Of a stretch of 64,000 bases of DNA, positions 1-9,271 are shown in pieces. The DNA comes from JAKFVC01 sp040386595 (GTDB taxonomy: Bacteria; Planctomycetota; Planctomycetia; Planctomycetales; Planctomycetaceae). A program made the translations under genes and the position numbers. A model generated the notes under the pieces. That model had not been told where the DNA came from and did no database searches. It was given only the letters and a program-made list of their open reading frames with translations. Each line of letters begins with the position of its first letter. Within the stretch, counting starts at the first letter, position 1. The stretch is taken from the NCBI GenBank assembly GCA_040386595.1, contig JAZKFE010000007.1, positions 1 to 64,000 of the forward strand, given 5' to 3'.

Positions 1-846
1 CAACCGCGGTGAGAACAGGATCGCGAGATTGTTGGCTTCTAAGACCGACAACAGGCAAATGGGGAATAAGAAGAACTCGGAAAGGACCAGCGTCAGCAGT
101 ATCGTGTTAGAGTTGCCGCCACAGACGCGGCTGATGCCATAGGCGACCGCCAGGACCATCAACGCGACATACCCCATATACATCAGGGGCCACATCCACT
201 CACGCCAGTTAGGGTCGGGCCAGGCGGTGACGTGATCACTCCCCGCGGCGGTATCTTCAAAGATTTGCATGCCACAGGCCGCCATAAAGGATCCCGACCA
301 GAGGGTGATCCAAATCTGTGGCATGGCGAAGAATGCGATGCCGACCCCGACATAGTTCGATGAGCCTTCCAAGAGGGCGAGAGCCAAGACCGGAATCATC
401 GACGCCAGGCAGCCCCCCAGCACCAGATAGCCCCACCGCAGCCAGACTTCGGGATACCAGGGAAAGTCAAAGATGCCGCTGAAAAACAGGAACTGCGGCG
501 GAGCCTCGACGACATTTTGCCGAACCCGTTCGACTTGCTCGAGATACCCTTTTTCCGGAGCGGGGGCCTGGAGTTCCGCCGGCAACGGTTCCGGCACCCC
601 ATGATCGGGTTCATGTTGCAACGGATCGGCAAGCCGATACCCGCCGGACTCATCAAACTGCTCGCCGTCGTCGTCCTCGGTCGGTAATTGGAACTCGATC
701 AGGGGGCGGACAGGGATCACGATGGGCGAGTCGCAGTTGGGGCACTTCGCCAACTTTCCCGCCAGTTTCGCGCGGACTCGTAACCGAGCTTCGCAATGTT
801 CGCAGCGCACGGCGAGAAAATCAGGCTCTTCGGATGCGTCCGACAT
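1..846 (-). CDS. Partial zinc-ribbon multi-pass membrane protein (C-terminus beyond window edge)
   Basis: From an ATG at 846 the minus strand is open for 282 codons to the left edge, so the C-terminus is missing. Residues 15, 18, 35 and 38 are Cys in a CEHC...CPNC zinc ribbon typical of planctomycete proteins. An acidic, Pro-rich linker follows, and from about residue 130 on there are at least four hydrophobic membrane segments. The architecture (cytoplasmic zinc ribbon fused to a membrane domain) suggests a membrane-associated role, but no enzymatic motif is visible and I do not assign a function. The frame is supported by the ribbon and the membrane segments all being in register. Confidence 0.75.
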   Translation of the reverse strand, partial: MSDASEEPDFLAVRCEHCEARLRVRAKLAGKLAKCPNCDSPIVIPVRPLIEFQLPTEDDDGEQFDESGGYRLADPLQHEPDHGVPEPLPAELQAPAPEKGYLEQVERVRQNVVEAPPQFLFFSGIFDFPWYPEVWLRWGYLVLGGCLASMIPVLALALLEGSSNYVGVGIAFFAMPQIWITLWSGSFMAACGMQIFEDTAAGSDHVTAWPDPNWREWMWPLMYMGYVALMVLAVAYGISRVCGGNSNTILLTLVLSEFFLFPICLLSVLEANNLAILFSPRL

Positions 847-910
847 TTCGGCCCCGACAGGTTACGATTGAATGCCCTACCTTGTAGTGATTGTATCCAA
901 TGTCAGGTGA

Positions 911-1636
911 TCATGGACGAAAAACATAAGGTACCGGATCAATCAACCCGGCATCTGAAAATCCTTTCAAACGCAGTTGGCAAGTGTCACAACGGCCGCA
1001 GGAACGTCCGTCCGGGGCCGGGTCGTAACAGCTGTGTGTCAGACTGTAATCGACACCCAGGCGATGGCCGGTGTGGATGATTTCGGCCTTCGTGAGCTCA
1101 ATCAGGGGCGTGTGGATCTGCCAGTGAGTTGTCCCCTCGACACCGGCTTTGGTAGCCAGTGTGGCGGTCTGTTGAAAGCTGGCGATGAATTCCGGCCGGC
1201 AATCGGGATAGCCGCTGTAGTCGACCGCATTCACACCGATGAAGATGTCGGCCGCACCAAGAACTTCCGCCCAGCCCAAAGCCAGCGAGAGGAACACAGT
1301 GTTTCGTGCCGGGACATAGGTAATCGGAATCCCCGTGGTGAGCTCGGCAGCGTCACGGTCTTTGGGGACTTCGAGTTCTGAGGTCAGCGCGGAGCCACCG
1401 AAGGGTCGCAGATCAATGTTCAGAGTCACTTGCCGGGCGACTCCTAGAGCCTCGCAGACGCGGCGAGCGGCTTCGAGTTCGAAGCGATGCCGTTGACCGT
1501 AATCGAAGGTCAGGGCATACGGCGTGAAGCCTTGAGACTTGGCAATCGCCAGCACTGTGGCAGAATCCAAGCCGCCACTGACCAGGACGACGGCAGGACG
1601 GGAATTTTTTGCTGGGGCAGAAGCGGGGGACGACAT
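911..1636 (-). CDS. queC: 7-cyano-7-deazaguanine synthase QueC
   Basis: ATP-dependent conversion of 7-carboxy-7-deazaguanine to preQ0 in the queuosine/archaeosine precursor pathway. The PP-loop ATP site SGGLDSAT lies near the N-terminus, and the C-terminal zinc-binding cluster is seen as SCYDPAPDGRSCGRCDTC with four Cys. The family motif with VNAVDYSGYPDCRPEF is also present. I start at the ATG at 1636 (241 aa, normal family length); the longer upstream extension in frame would run through a hairpin and is not protein-like. No other queuosine gene is nearby, so the gene appears monocistronic. Its leader holds a terminator-like hairpin (separate entry). Confidence 0.95.
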   Translation of the reverse strand: MSSPASAPAKNSRPAVVLVSGGLDSATVLAIAKSQGFTPYALTFDYGQRHRFELEAARRVCEALGVARQVTLNIDLRPFGGSALTSELEVPKDRDAAELTTGIPITYVPARNTVFLSLALGWAEVLGAADIFIGVNAVDYSGYPDCRPEFIASFQQTATLATKAGVEGTTHWQIHTPLIELTKAEIIHTGHRLGVDYSLTHSCYDPAPDGRSCGRCDTCQLRLKGFSDAGLIDPVPYVFRP

Positions 1637-2093
1637 AGGTGGCTCAATTGAAAGAAAAACACGCAGCAAAAATTGCTGCGTGTTGAGGCTACCAAGTTGG
1701 CCAGACGACCGCAAATGCGGTCATAGTCGTTGTTCGCTCCGCGAACTGAACGCGATCGCAGTTGCGAGCTTAATGAACCTTCCGTGCTCAACCAACATAA
1801 GGAGTCGATTCAGGAGATTTTCACCACGAATCACACCAACAACACGAATCAATCACAGGGAGACCGATTCTGAATTCATTGTCCAAAACCGAAACACGCT
1901 TCGAACATTCCGCGATTTCCCAACAATTGCAGATGATCGTTCTGCATGCGTGTGATTGGTGTCATTCGTGGTCGACATCTTGTCGGTTTTGTTTGGCGTT
2001 GCCGGAGTTTGTTTCTCACCTCAACTTTTATGCGATCCGGCAACTGCGTTAGCGTTATGTTCGCGGAGCGAACAACGACTCTGGTTGGTCCGC
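1637..2093. other. Intergenic region with inverted repeats
   Basis: No credible gene. It contains a perfect 22-bp inverted repeat (1725-1746 and 2059-2080) built around a GTTCGCGGAGCGAAC palindrome. A second, imperfect pair lies around 1820-1845 and 1950-1975 (CCACGAAT.ACACCAA type). The same kinds of short palindromic elements recur elsewhere in the host flanks, so these look like dispersed chromosomal repeats. Confidence 0.7.
1651..1684 (-). terminator. Terminator-like hairpin in the queC leader
   Basis: A perfect 12-bp stem (1658-1669 with 1673-1684) with a 3-nt loop is followed on the minus strand by TTTCTTT, ending about 15 nt before the queC start codon. It has the form of an intrinsic terminator placed in a 5' leader, so it could attenuate queC. 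I see no preQ1-I aptamer sequence just upstream, so the signal it would respond to, if any, is unknown. Confidence 0.5.
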
Positions 2094-2702
2094 CTACCAG
2101 TTGCTGGTTCCGCTGAAGGGATAGTTCAGCCCGTAATTTCCGTTGTTGCGACCGATTTGGCGAATGTTAATGTGCTGGGTATCCGATCGACCGTAGGGAA
2201 TTTGATACGAATCGGGATAGCGGGAGGCTCGCGGCGTGTAATTTTGCACGAGCGTCATCGGCCGTTGGACTCCGAACATGAGTTCCAGAGCCGCTTGATG
2301 GCGGTAGACCGGATTGCCTTCGTACTCGGCCCGACTGAAGGGGACTGCGGCGTAAGCCTCCGCATACGACATGCGTGGCGGGCCAGTGGGAATCTGGGCC
2401 AGAGGTTGCGGTTGCATCTGCGGCGGAAGTTCCGGCCCAATCGGCCGGGCCTCACGCGCTTCGGGCTGCGGAGCCGCGACAGATTCCGGTACGGGCGGCT
2501 GTTCTTCTTCGTACGCTGCGGGCGAAACCGCCGAGGTCGAAGCAGCAGGCGCCACTTGCGGATTGCGATTGGCGGGCCGAATCACAATGGTCCAGGTCGG
2601 ATCAAAAATGACTCCCTTGTTGTCACCCGCGACCAAGGGCTGTCCGCCGAGAAAGAATCCCGCGGCCAGCAGCATCCAGGTCGCCAGAGTCAATCGCTTC
2701 AT
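2094..2702 (-). CDS. Secreted Pro-rich hypothetical protein
   Basis: 202 aa from the ATG at 2702, which is preceded by an AGGG Shine-Dalgarno-like sequence and begins a clear signal peptide (MKRLTLATWMLLAAGFFLGG). The mature part has a Pro/Ala/Glu-rich middle with no recognisable domain. The C-terminal third, rich in Tyr, Arg and Asn, looks more ordered (SYAEAYAAVPFSRAEYEGNP). I recognise no family; planctomycetes encode many secreted proteins of this type. The longer in-frame start at 2777 would put residues before the signal peptide and is unlikely. Confidence 0.7.
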   Translation of the reverse strand: MKRLTLATWMLLAAGFFLGGQPLVAGDNKGVIFDPTWTIVIRPANRNPQVAPAASTSAVSPAAYEEEQPPVPESVAAPQPEAREARPIGPELPPQMQPQPLAQIPTGPPRMSYAEAYAAVPFSRAEYEGNPVYRHQAALELMFGVQRPMTLVQNYTPRASRYPDSYQIPYGRSDTQHINIRQIGRNNGNYGLNYPFSGTSNW

Positions 2703-2991
2703 GTTCCTGAATCCCTGCAAGTAGATCGTGTTTTCGCGAAGGCAAATTATTCTGAACAGATTGCCTCTCTTTTTCACGGTACCGTGCCACAGAGTCCAAT
2801 GTCAACGATAATACCGGGGTGAGTGACTGGCGAATACCTGCAACCAGTGGCGATTACACTGCCTATTATGATTGTAGGGAGCAGGCGACGTGGCGTTGGG
2901 CGCACCGCCATTGGTTTTAGCCCCGGGGCGCGCACCTTCATCTTCCTGGTGTCGCCCGGTGGAACTATCTCAAAACATCGCTCGAGCGTCA

Positions 2992-4182
2992 CTAATCGCG
3001 AGACAACACGACGATCGATGTATCGTCGTGCCGGCCTGAACCTTCTGTAAAGGCATGCGATGCGTCGAAGAGGGCATCTAGCGTTTTCAAAGGTGACAGA
3101 TCGGCTGACTGGTACATGGTGGAAAAAATTCCTTGTACCCCGAATTCACTGTGTCCTTCCTGGCGATGAGTCGGGAAGGCTTCGACCAAACCGTCCGTAA
3201 ACAACAGGAGCTTACTGTGCGGCGGCAAGATGCAGGAACAGGTTTCGTAGTCCGCCTCTTCGTAGATGCCTAATGGCAAGCCGGATTTCTCGTGATCGCC
3301 GATTTGCTGGATGCATTCCTGCTGCAGGTCGTGCAGCAGCGGCATGGGATGGCCAGCCGACGTCCAGCGGAATTCATTGGTTTCTCGATTGAGGACCCCG
3401 TACAGCAGGGTGATAAATCCCCCCTCTTGCTGCACGATTGTTTGAGAACACAGGTGCTTGTTGATTTCCGCAACGAAGGCGGCGGTATCCATATAAAGAG
3501 TGCTGCGAATCATACGAACCAGCGTATGCATGATCATGATCGACATGCAGGCCTTCATTCCGTGGCCTGATGCATCCCCGACCAGCAGCACCAGCGACTG
3601 GTCATTGATCTTGAAGACGTCGTAGTAGTCGCCTCCCGCCAGGACGACGGGAGCTCCGCCGACAACTTGGATTTGGGAGGGCTCGTAGCGAGCGGCGACT
3701 TGGTAGCCAGCGGGAGCTTCCAGGTTCTTCGGGATGAAGGTCTCCTGGATCTTGCGCACCGATTCGATTTCTTCGCGTAACTTTTCGGCGAGCTTCTGTT
3801 CCCGTTCTGCCATCACAGCGGCGACGGTGTTTTCGAGCGTGACATGCACCAGGAAGAGATAGTCGCCCACCTCGTCCCGCAGAATGTACGACCGCAGTCC
3901 ATTGGTCATGAACCGGGCGAGCTGAAAGACTTCTTGGGGGAAGCAGGCACCCACGATCGGACAACCGGGTTGCAAGCGGCGAATCTGTTGGAACAGTTCG
4001 TAGGCGGCGTCAATGTCGGGAAAAGTCAGGCTCAGCAGGACAACGTCCCAGTCCTGGGCTCGAACCTGTTCCAGACACGTGGTGGCATCTGGTGCGACCA
4101 CGAATTGGTTTTTATCGAGATTCAAATACAGGCCGAGCAATTCCGCTTCGGCAGCATCATTCCAAGCAGCAAGAATGCGCAT
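2992..4182 (-). CDS. RsbU/SpoIIE-type serine phosphatase with degenerate receiver domain
   Basis: 396 aa. Residues 1-115 fold like a response-regulator receiver. A helical linker (about 115-150) leads to a PP2C/SpoIIE phosphatase domain with GGDYYD (183-188), GDASGHG (202-208), FTDGLVEA and a C-terminal DDTS, all metal-binding family motifs. Such proteins dephosphorylate anti-sigma-factor antagonists or related partner-switching proteins. The receiver lacks the phospho-acceptor Asp (Ser51 in VVLLSLTFPD), and the conserved Lys is Arg102, so control by phosphorylation is unlikely. I chose the ATG at 4182 because GAGG sits 5 nt upstream; an in-frame ATG at 4197 is possible. No partner kinase or antagonist gene is adjacent. 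Confidence 0.88.
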   Translation of the reverse strand: MRILAAWNDAAEAELLGLYLNLDKNQFVVAPDATTCLEQVRAQDWDVVLLSLTFPDIDAAYELFQQIRRLQPGCPIVGACFPQEVFQLARFMTNGLRSYILRDEVGDYLFLVHVTLENTVAAVMAEREQKLAEKLREEIESVRKIQETFIPKNLEAPAGYQVAARYEPSQIQVVGGAPVVLAGGDYYDVFKINDQSLVLLVGDASGHGMKACMSIMIMHTLVRMIRSTLYMDTAAFVAEINKHLCSQTIVQQEGGFITLLYGVLNRETNEFRWTSAGHPMPLLHDLQQECIQQIGDHEKSGLPLGIYEEADYETCSCILPPHSKLLLFTDGLVEAFPTHRQEGHSEFGVQGIFSTMYQSADLSPLKTLDALFDASHAFTEGSGRHDDTSIVVLSRD

Positions 4183-4748
4183 TCGCGCCTCTTTCATCTT
4201 CGTGGCCCGTCGACAAATGAAAGAAAGATACTGTGAACGATCAAATTTGAGAGGCTTGGCTCGCGAGGAGCCCTATTGCTGACGTCTCATTCTTGGCCGT
4301 TCGGAGAATAAAAGTAAGGAACATCAAAATCGAGAGCGACCGTTGGATCAATAAAAAAGACCTGCTGGTCAGATGAAAATTGAGATCTCGACGTGAAATT
4401 CCCCGCTTCTGAAGTATCGTTCTCGTCCAATATTTTAGCTCGTTCTGAATTGCGGGATGAGGTGGATTGCACTGAGAAGTTGTGGGCGACTTCTCGGATG
4501 ATCATTTTCCCGCGGTCGGATCTTACGTTAGCTCATCAGGTTACGCGAGAACGAAACGCAGCGGAAGTGTTTTTAGGAAGATTGCGGCGTACTGATTCGG
4601 GCGGTGTTTCCACGTTGGAACATGGAACGCTGTGGCCACGCTAGAGATGTATCCATATTGACTCATCTGCCCATTTTTCGGTACAGGTCTGTATTCCTCG
4701 CCTGGCGAGTGCCTGCTGACCACGGATGGGCCCGAGAACCGCAGTACT
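4183..4748. other. Intergenic region, possible small ORF only
   Basis: About 560 bp without a convincing gene. A 72-codon minus-strand frame at 4287-4505 has no recognisable domain and weak codon bias; I do not call it. The region should contain divergent promoters for the phosphatase (minus) and the permease (plus), but I cannot place them with confidence. Confidence 0.5.
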
Positions 4749-5933
4749 ATGATCCCCTTGCTTCAGCGCTATGTGATGAGCGACTTGCTGCGCGTGTTCG
4801 CGCTGGCGCTGAGCGGATTGGTGGTGATTCTGGTCTTCGTTGGCGTCCTGGGTGAGGCTCTTAAGAGCGGCTTGGGGCCCGAGCAAATTCTGCAGATCTT
4901 GCCCTATGTGGTGCCGAGTCTGCTGCCGTTTGCCATTCCGGCCACATTGCTGCTGACCGTCTGTGTCGTCTATGGCCGCATGGGTGGCGATCAAGAGATT
5001 ACCGCTTGTAAAGCGGCGGGCATCAGTGTCATGTCGCTGATCTGGCCCTCGCTGTTCCTGGGTGGCGTGCTGAGTGTCGGGACGCTGATCCTGACCGATC
5101 AGTTCATCCCCTGGGCGCGGGAAAAGATTCAGGAAACAGTCTGGCTGGCGACTGAGGACATCTTTCTCGACACGCTCCGCACGAACGGACATATCGTCGA
5201 CCCGCGGACTAATGTTTCGATTTCGGTGTATGCCGTGCAGGGGCGAACGTTGATTAAGCCGACATTTCGGTTTCGCCCTTCGGGCGGGGCGATGATGACG
5301 GTCGAAGCCGAGAAGGCCGGAATCGATTTCGATCTGGAGCGGAAAGAAATCGTCTTAAAGTTGCAGAACTTTTACTACGAGCAAGGCCAGCTGACGGGGA
5401 AGAACAAAGTCGGCGAACACCGCTTTCCGATTCCCGACCGCGACAGCAAACGCAAGGTGCCGCGCGATTTGACGATCAAGCAGCTCGAAGAAGAGCTCAT
5501 TTGGTTGGATCTGCAACGGACCGAGCTCAATCAGGCGCGGTTGATGACGACGACATTGGCCTTGTCACGTGGCGACTTTGGAGCATTTTTGCGGCCCGAA
5601 TTCGAGCACTTTCAATTTCAGATTGAGCAGCACACCGATCGTTACAACAAGGTCCGGACGGAAATCCACAGCCGATTTGCCTTGTCGTGCAGTTGCTTCT
5701 TCTTTGCACTGCTGGGGACACCGTTTTCCATCTGGCAATCGCGACGTTCGTTTCTGATGACGTTCGCCTTTTGCTTCTTCCCCATTCTGATGAGCTATTA
5801 CCCGATCATCATTGGCTGCATTACCGTCTGCAAATCGAACGGCAATGTGCACCCCGGCCTCGTGATGTGGCTGGCGAATGGGTTGCTGGCCGTGATCGGT
5901 TTGTGGGTGCTGAACCGCGTCCGCCGGAACTAG
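4749..5933 (+). CDS. LptF/LptG-family (YjgP/YjgQ) permease
   Basis: 394 aa inner-membrane permease of the lipopolysaccharide transport type. Three N-terminal membrane segments (about 12-34, 51-75, 97-118) are followed by a large soluble domain and three C-terminal membrane segments starting near residue 308. This is the 3+3 layout with a periplasmic beta-jellyroll seen in LptF/LptG, which with LptB drives LPS extraction from the inner membrane. The motif MGGDQEITACKAAGIS after the second segment is the family's coupling region. Only one permease gene is present here, so whether it is the F or G member cannot be decided. Confidence 0.88.
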   Translation: MIPLLQRYVMSDLLRVFALALSGLVVILVFVGVLGEALKSGLGPEQILQILPYVVPSLLPFAIPATLLLTVCVVYGRMGGDQEITACKAAGISVMSLIWPSLFLGGVLSVGTLILTDQFIPWAREKIQETVWLATEDIFLDTLRTNGHIVDPRTNVSISVYAVQGRTLIKPTFRFRPSGGAMMTVEAEKAGIDFDLERKEIVLKLQNFYYEQGQLTGKNKVGEHRFPIPDRDSKRKVPRDLTIKQLEEELIWLDLQRTELNQARLMTTTLALSRGDFGAFLRPEFEHFQFQIEQHTDRYNKVRTEIHSRFALSCSCFFFALLGTPFSIWQSRRSFLMTFAFCFFPILMSYYPIIIGCITVCKSNGNVHPGLVMWLANGLLAVIGLWVLNRVRRN

Positions 5934-6266
5934 AACCGGGCTATTTCTACTCGGTTAAATTTAAAGAAAAGCAGAAGGATCTCACGCAAAGGCGCCAAGG
6001 CGCAAAGTTCTAATGCTTAATCGATTAAAACACTCTTCCTTTTGGCGCCTTCGCGCCTTTGCGCGAGATCTTTTCCGAGTTTCTTCCGACTCCGAGTTCC
6101 CAGCACACACGCTTGGTTTTGGAAGCGAACAGCGACAATGACGGCAAACTCAGGTTGCAATTTGGCTTCGGATCAGTCGTAATGAAGGGCTGATAAAAAA
6201 CTAGATCGTCTCGGACGCTTGAGGGCTGGTTGTGATGACCTGGCTTCACCGCGCCAGGAGAGAATG
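5934..6266. other. Intergenic region with a dispersed inverted repeat
   Basis: No gene. It is dominated by an imperfect inverted repeat (arms about 5977-6007 and 6042-6073) whose arms read as variants of CTCACGCAAAGGCGCCAAGG. A second copy of the element lies at 57503-57596. An AGGAG Shine-Dalgarno sequence at 6256-6260 serves the following gene. Confidence 0.75.
5977..6073. repeat. Dispersed inverted-repeat element, copy 1
   Basis: Two ~28-bp arms of GGCGC-rich sequence in inverted orientation separated by about 35 bp. It shares its arms with the element at 57503-57596, including the flanking GATCT end, so it is a mobile or amplified palindromic repeat of the host. Confidence 0.8.
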
Positions 6267-7742
6267 ATGTTTGACCGTCGCGACTCGGAATTTTCTCTGC
6301 CGGCAGGTGTGGGGCACCATGTGTCTCAGCCGCAGAATCGGCGTGAGTTCCTGACTCAGGCCGGTGCGGGATTCGGATCGCTGGCTCTGTTGAGTTTGCT
6401 GGCTCAGGATGGCGTGATCTCCGGTGCCGAACGTGAGAAGATCCTGAATCCACTGGCTCCGCGTAAAGGGCATTTCGACGGGACAGCCAAGAGCGTCATC
6501 TTCTTATTCATGGATGGCGGCCCGAGTCATATCGATACTTTCGATCCCAAGCCCAAGGTCAACGAGCTGGCCGGACAGCCGCTGCCGCAATCGGTCAAAC
6601 GCGTCATCACCCCGATGGGGGTGACTGAAAATCCGTTACTGGCCAGTAAGCGGAAATGGAAACAATACGGCCAATCCGGAATTCCCGTTTCTGACTGGTA
6701 CCCGCAAGTCGGGGAATGTGCGGATGATCTCTGCGTGATTCGATCGTGTTGGGCCAATGGTCTGAACCATGTGGGGTCGGTCTGTCAGATGAACACGGGG
6801 AGTATTCTCGCAGGCCGTCCGAGCTTAGGGGCCTGGGCCACGTACGGTTTGGGATCTGAGAATCAAAACCTGCCCGGGTTCGTGGTCTTGCTGGATGGTG
6901 ATCGAGAACCACCCGGTGGGAGTCGCGTCTGGGGTACGGGATTCATGCCCGCAACCTATCAAGGAACCCGTTTCCGCAACGGGAAGGATCCCATTCTGCA
7001 TCTCAGCCCCCCCGAGGGCCTGTCGGGATCGCAGCAACGGCAGCAGTTGGATTTTATCTCGCAGCTGAATCGCCGACATCTGGAAAGCCGGCCGCAAGAT
7101 ACGGAACTGGAAGCCCGCATTGCCGCCTACGAGCTGGCCTATCGCATGCAGTCGCACGCACCACAGGCGGTCGACTTGGCGGATGAAACGGCGGAAACGC
7201 AAGAACTCTACGGGATGAATCACTCCGAAACGGCGGTGTTCGGCCGCAATTGTCTGCTGGCCCGGCGGTTGGTCGAGCGGGGTGTGCGATTTATTCAGTT
7301 GTATTCGGGATCGGGCAGCCAGTGGGATGCCCATTCGAAGATTGAAGAGAACCACACCAAGTTCTGCCGCCAGACCGATCAGCCGATTGCCGCCTTGTTG
7401 AAAGATCTCAAACGCCGCGGGCTGCTGGAATCGACATTGGTGATTTGGGGTGGCGAATTTGGCCGGACGGCGATGTCGGAAAAAGGGGATGGTCGCGATC
7501 ATAACCCGTATGGCTTCTCGATGTGGCTGGCCGGAGGCGGCGTCAAAGGGGGCCAGATCATCGGCCAAACCGACGATTTCGGGCTGCATGCCATCGAAAA
7601 TCGAGTTCACGTGCATGATCTGCATGCCACGATTCTGGATCTGATGGGGCTGGATCACGAGAAACTCCTCTTCCATCACCAAGGCCGGCCGGAACGCCCC
7701 ACTGTCAATGAGGGACATGTGGTGGATCAGGTATTCGGCTAG
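6267..7742 (+). CDS. DUF1501 family Tat-exported protein
   Basis: Member of the DUF1501 family, which belongs to the alkaline-phosphatase/sulfatase-like superfamily and is greatly expanded in planctomycetes. An N-terminal twin-arginine-type signal is visible (NRREFLTQAGAGFGSLALLS). Family motifs include FLFMDGGPSHIDTFDPKP, the RFIQLYSGSGSQWDAHS segment, IWGGEFGRT and GRDHNPYGF. The precise substrate is unknown. I start at the ATG at 6267 because AGGAG is 6 nt upstream; the ATG at 6264 is an equivalent option. No DUF1549/DUF1553 partner gene, often found next to this family, is adjacent. Confidence 0.92.
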   Translation: MFDRRDSEFSLPAGVGHHVSQPQNRREFLTQAGAGFGSLALLSLLAQDGVISGAEREKILNPLAPRKGHFDGTAKSVIFLFMDGGPSHIDTFDPKPKVNELAGQPLPQSVKRVITPMGVTENPLLASKRKWKQYGQSGIPVSDWYPQVGECADDLCVIRSCWANGLNHVGSVCQMNTGSILAGRPSLGAWATYGLGSENQNLPGFVVLLDGDREPPGGSRVWGTGFMPATYQGTRFRNGKDPILHLSPPEGLSGSQQRQQLDFISQLNRRHLESRPQDTELEARIAAYELAYRMQSHAPQAVDLADETAETQELYGMNHSETAVFGRNCLLARRLVERGVRFIQLYSGSGSQWDAHSKIEENHTKFCRQTDQPIAALLKDLKRRGLLESTLVIWGGEFGRTAMSEKGDGRDHNPYGFSMWLAGGGVKGGQIIGQTDDFGLHAIENRVHVHDLHATILDLMGLDHEKLLFHHQGRPERPTVNEGHVVDQVFG

Positions 7743-7870
7743 TCGTTGTTCCCTCTACGAACCACGACCATGGGCAGCCGGTTTCTGATTGGTTAGACTG
7801 CCGGAACTTACTCTCTTGGCACCGTAACCTCTTTACACACTGGCGATTCCGTGTCGCATGACGCGGATTG

Positions 7871-8974
7871 ATGGGCAAAATGACGTCTGACATCGAATCT
7901 CTCGACACACCTCTTCCTTATCTCACAGCAGATCTTCCGGGCATCGGGGGGGAGCTCAAGCAGGAGCCAGGTGATTTTGAAGTCGAAGAGATTCCCGCCT
8001 ATGTCCCTGTGGGAGCTGGCGAGCATCTTTACCTGTGGATCGAGAAAACGGGGATCACCACCGAGCAACTGACGCGGCAAATCGTTCAGACCCTACGTGT
8101 TGCCAGCCGCGATATCGGTGTGGCCGCGTTGAAGGACCGTCATGCCGTTGCTCGGCAATTTGTCTCCATTCCCGCGAAGTTTGCGGACAAGGTAGAGTTG
8201 CTGGAGTCACCGCAGGTGCGAGTCCTCAGTGCCGCACTGCACGGTAACAAGCTGCGAACGGGCCATTTGAAGGGGAATCGGTTTTCGATTCTGTTGCGTA
8301 ATGTCGGTCCCCAAGCGTTGGAGCTGGCGCAACCGATCGTGGCACGCCTGCAACAGCTGGGGGTCCCCAATTATTTTGGCGATCAGCGGTTCGGGATTGA
8401 TGGAGAAACGGCTCAATTGGGCTTTGATCTCTTAAAAGGAGAACAGACCCCGGACGACATTCACCCAGCCCGCCGTCGGTTTCTGTTGAAGTTGGCGTTG
8501 TCGTCAGCGCAGTCGGTGTTGTTCAACCAGGCGTTGGCGGCCCGCTTGCTGGCGGGCCAGTTGCACCAAGTTCTGCTGGGGGATGTGCTGCAAGTCGCGG
8601 CGTCGGGCGGAGTCTTCGTCTGTGAAGATGTGGCCGCGGATCAGCCACGGTTTGATTCCCGCGAAGTGTTGCCCACAGGGCCGATGTTCGGTCCCAAAAT
8701 GAAACTGGCAATGGGTACGGTCGGCGAGCAGGAAGCTCAAATACTGCCGAACGCGGGCCTGACGATGGAACAGTTCAGCTTATATAAGGAGCTGACCAGC
8801 GGCACGCGTCGTCCGTATCTGATTCTGCCCACTGAGCTGGACGTGCAGCAAGAACCCGACGGGTTGCGATTCCGGTTCTCGTTGCCGAGCGGTTCCTACG
8901 CCACGATTCTGCTGCGGGAATTCCAAAAGGGCTTAACGATTGCGGAACCGCAGCTAGGCGAGCGTCCGGCGTGA
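7871..8974 (+). CDS. truD: tRNA pseudouridine(13) synthase TruD
   Basis: Converts U13 of tRNA to pseudouridine. The catalytic motif is seen as ALKDRHAVARQFVSIP with its Asp, followed by the NYFGDQRFG motif of the family. Length (about 367 aa) is normal. The start is uncertain between the ATGs at 7871 and 7880. The last codons and the stop lie inside a dispersed palindromic repeat (8955-8992), so the C-terminal residues GERPA are encoded by repeat sequence. Confidence 0.95.
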   Translation: MGKMTSDIESLDTPLPYLTADLPGIGGELKQEPGDFEVEEIPAYVPVGAGEHLYLWIEKTGITTEQLTRQIVQTLRVASRDIGVAALKDRHAVARQFVSIPAKFADKVELLESPQVRVLSAALHGNKLRTGHLKGNRFSILLRNVGPQALELAQPIVARLQQLGVPNYFGDQRFGIDGETAQLGFDLLKGEQTPDDIHPARRRFLLKLALSSAQSVLFNQALAARLLAGQLHQVLLGDVLQVAASGGVFVCEDVAADQPRFDSREVLPTGPMFGPKMKLAMGTVGEQEAQILPNAGLTMEQFSLYKELTSGTRRPYLILPTELDVQQEPDGLRFRFSLPSGSYATILLREFQKGLTIAEPQLGERPA

Positions 8975-9271
8975 GCCGGATGGTTGTTAGCGACTTGCCC
9001 ACTCACTGAACCCTTCGATACGAATTAAAGAAGGCCCGAAATAAGACAGGCCCAAGTGCTCTGTCACAATATCATCTTGGGATTGGGTGCCACTGGCTTT
9101 GCCAGTGCCGGTCGTCTCTCGGCTGTCCCGAAAAGCACTGGCAAAGCCAGTGGCACCCAAACTTGTCGCTGTGACACAGCACGAGAACCACTTTCGCCGC
9201 ATTCTGAATACGACCTCGAGTATTTGCGGAGCCGCGAACAACCGATCCGGCTGACGCCGGACGCTCGCCTA
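8955..9271. repeat. Nested palindromic repeat cluster downstream of truD
   Basis: Outer inverted arms 8955-8992 and 9233-9271 share the core GCGAGCGTCCGGCGT with few mismatches. Inside them is a perfect 25-bp inverted repeat (9084-9108 and 9135-9159), each arm of which contains its own palindrome CACTGGC...GCCAGTG. A divergent relative of the outer arm occurs near 55390-55420. This looks like a composite of REP-type elements. Confidence 0.85.

Noticed and set aside
1639..1800. preQ1 riboswitch before queC
   Set aside because: A terminator hairpin is present but no preQ1-I aptamer pattern was found in the upstream sequence.
4287..4505. 72-codon minus-strand ORF upstream of the phosphatase gene
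   Set aside because: No recognisable features and no good ribosome site; left as intergenic.
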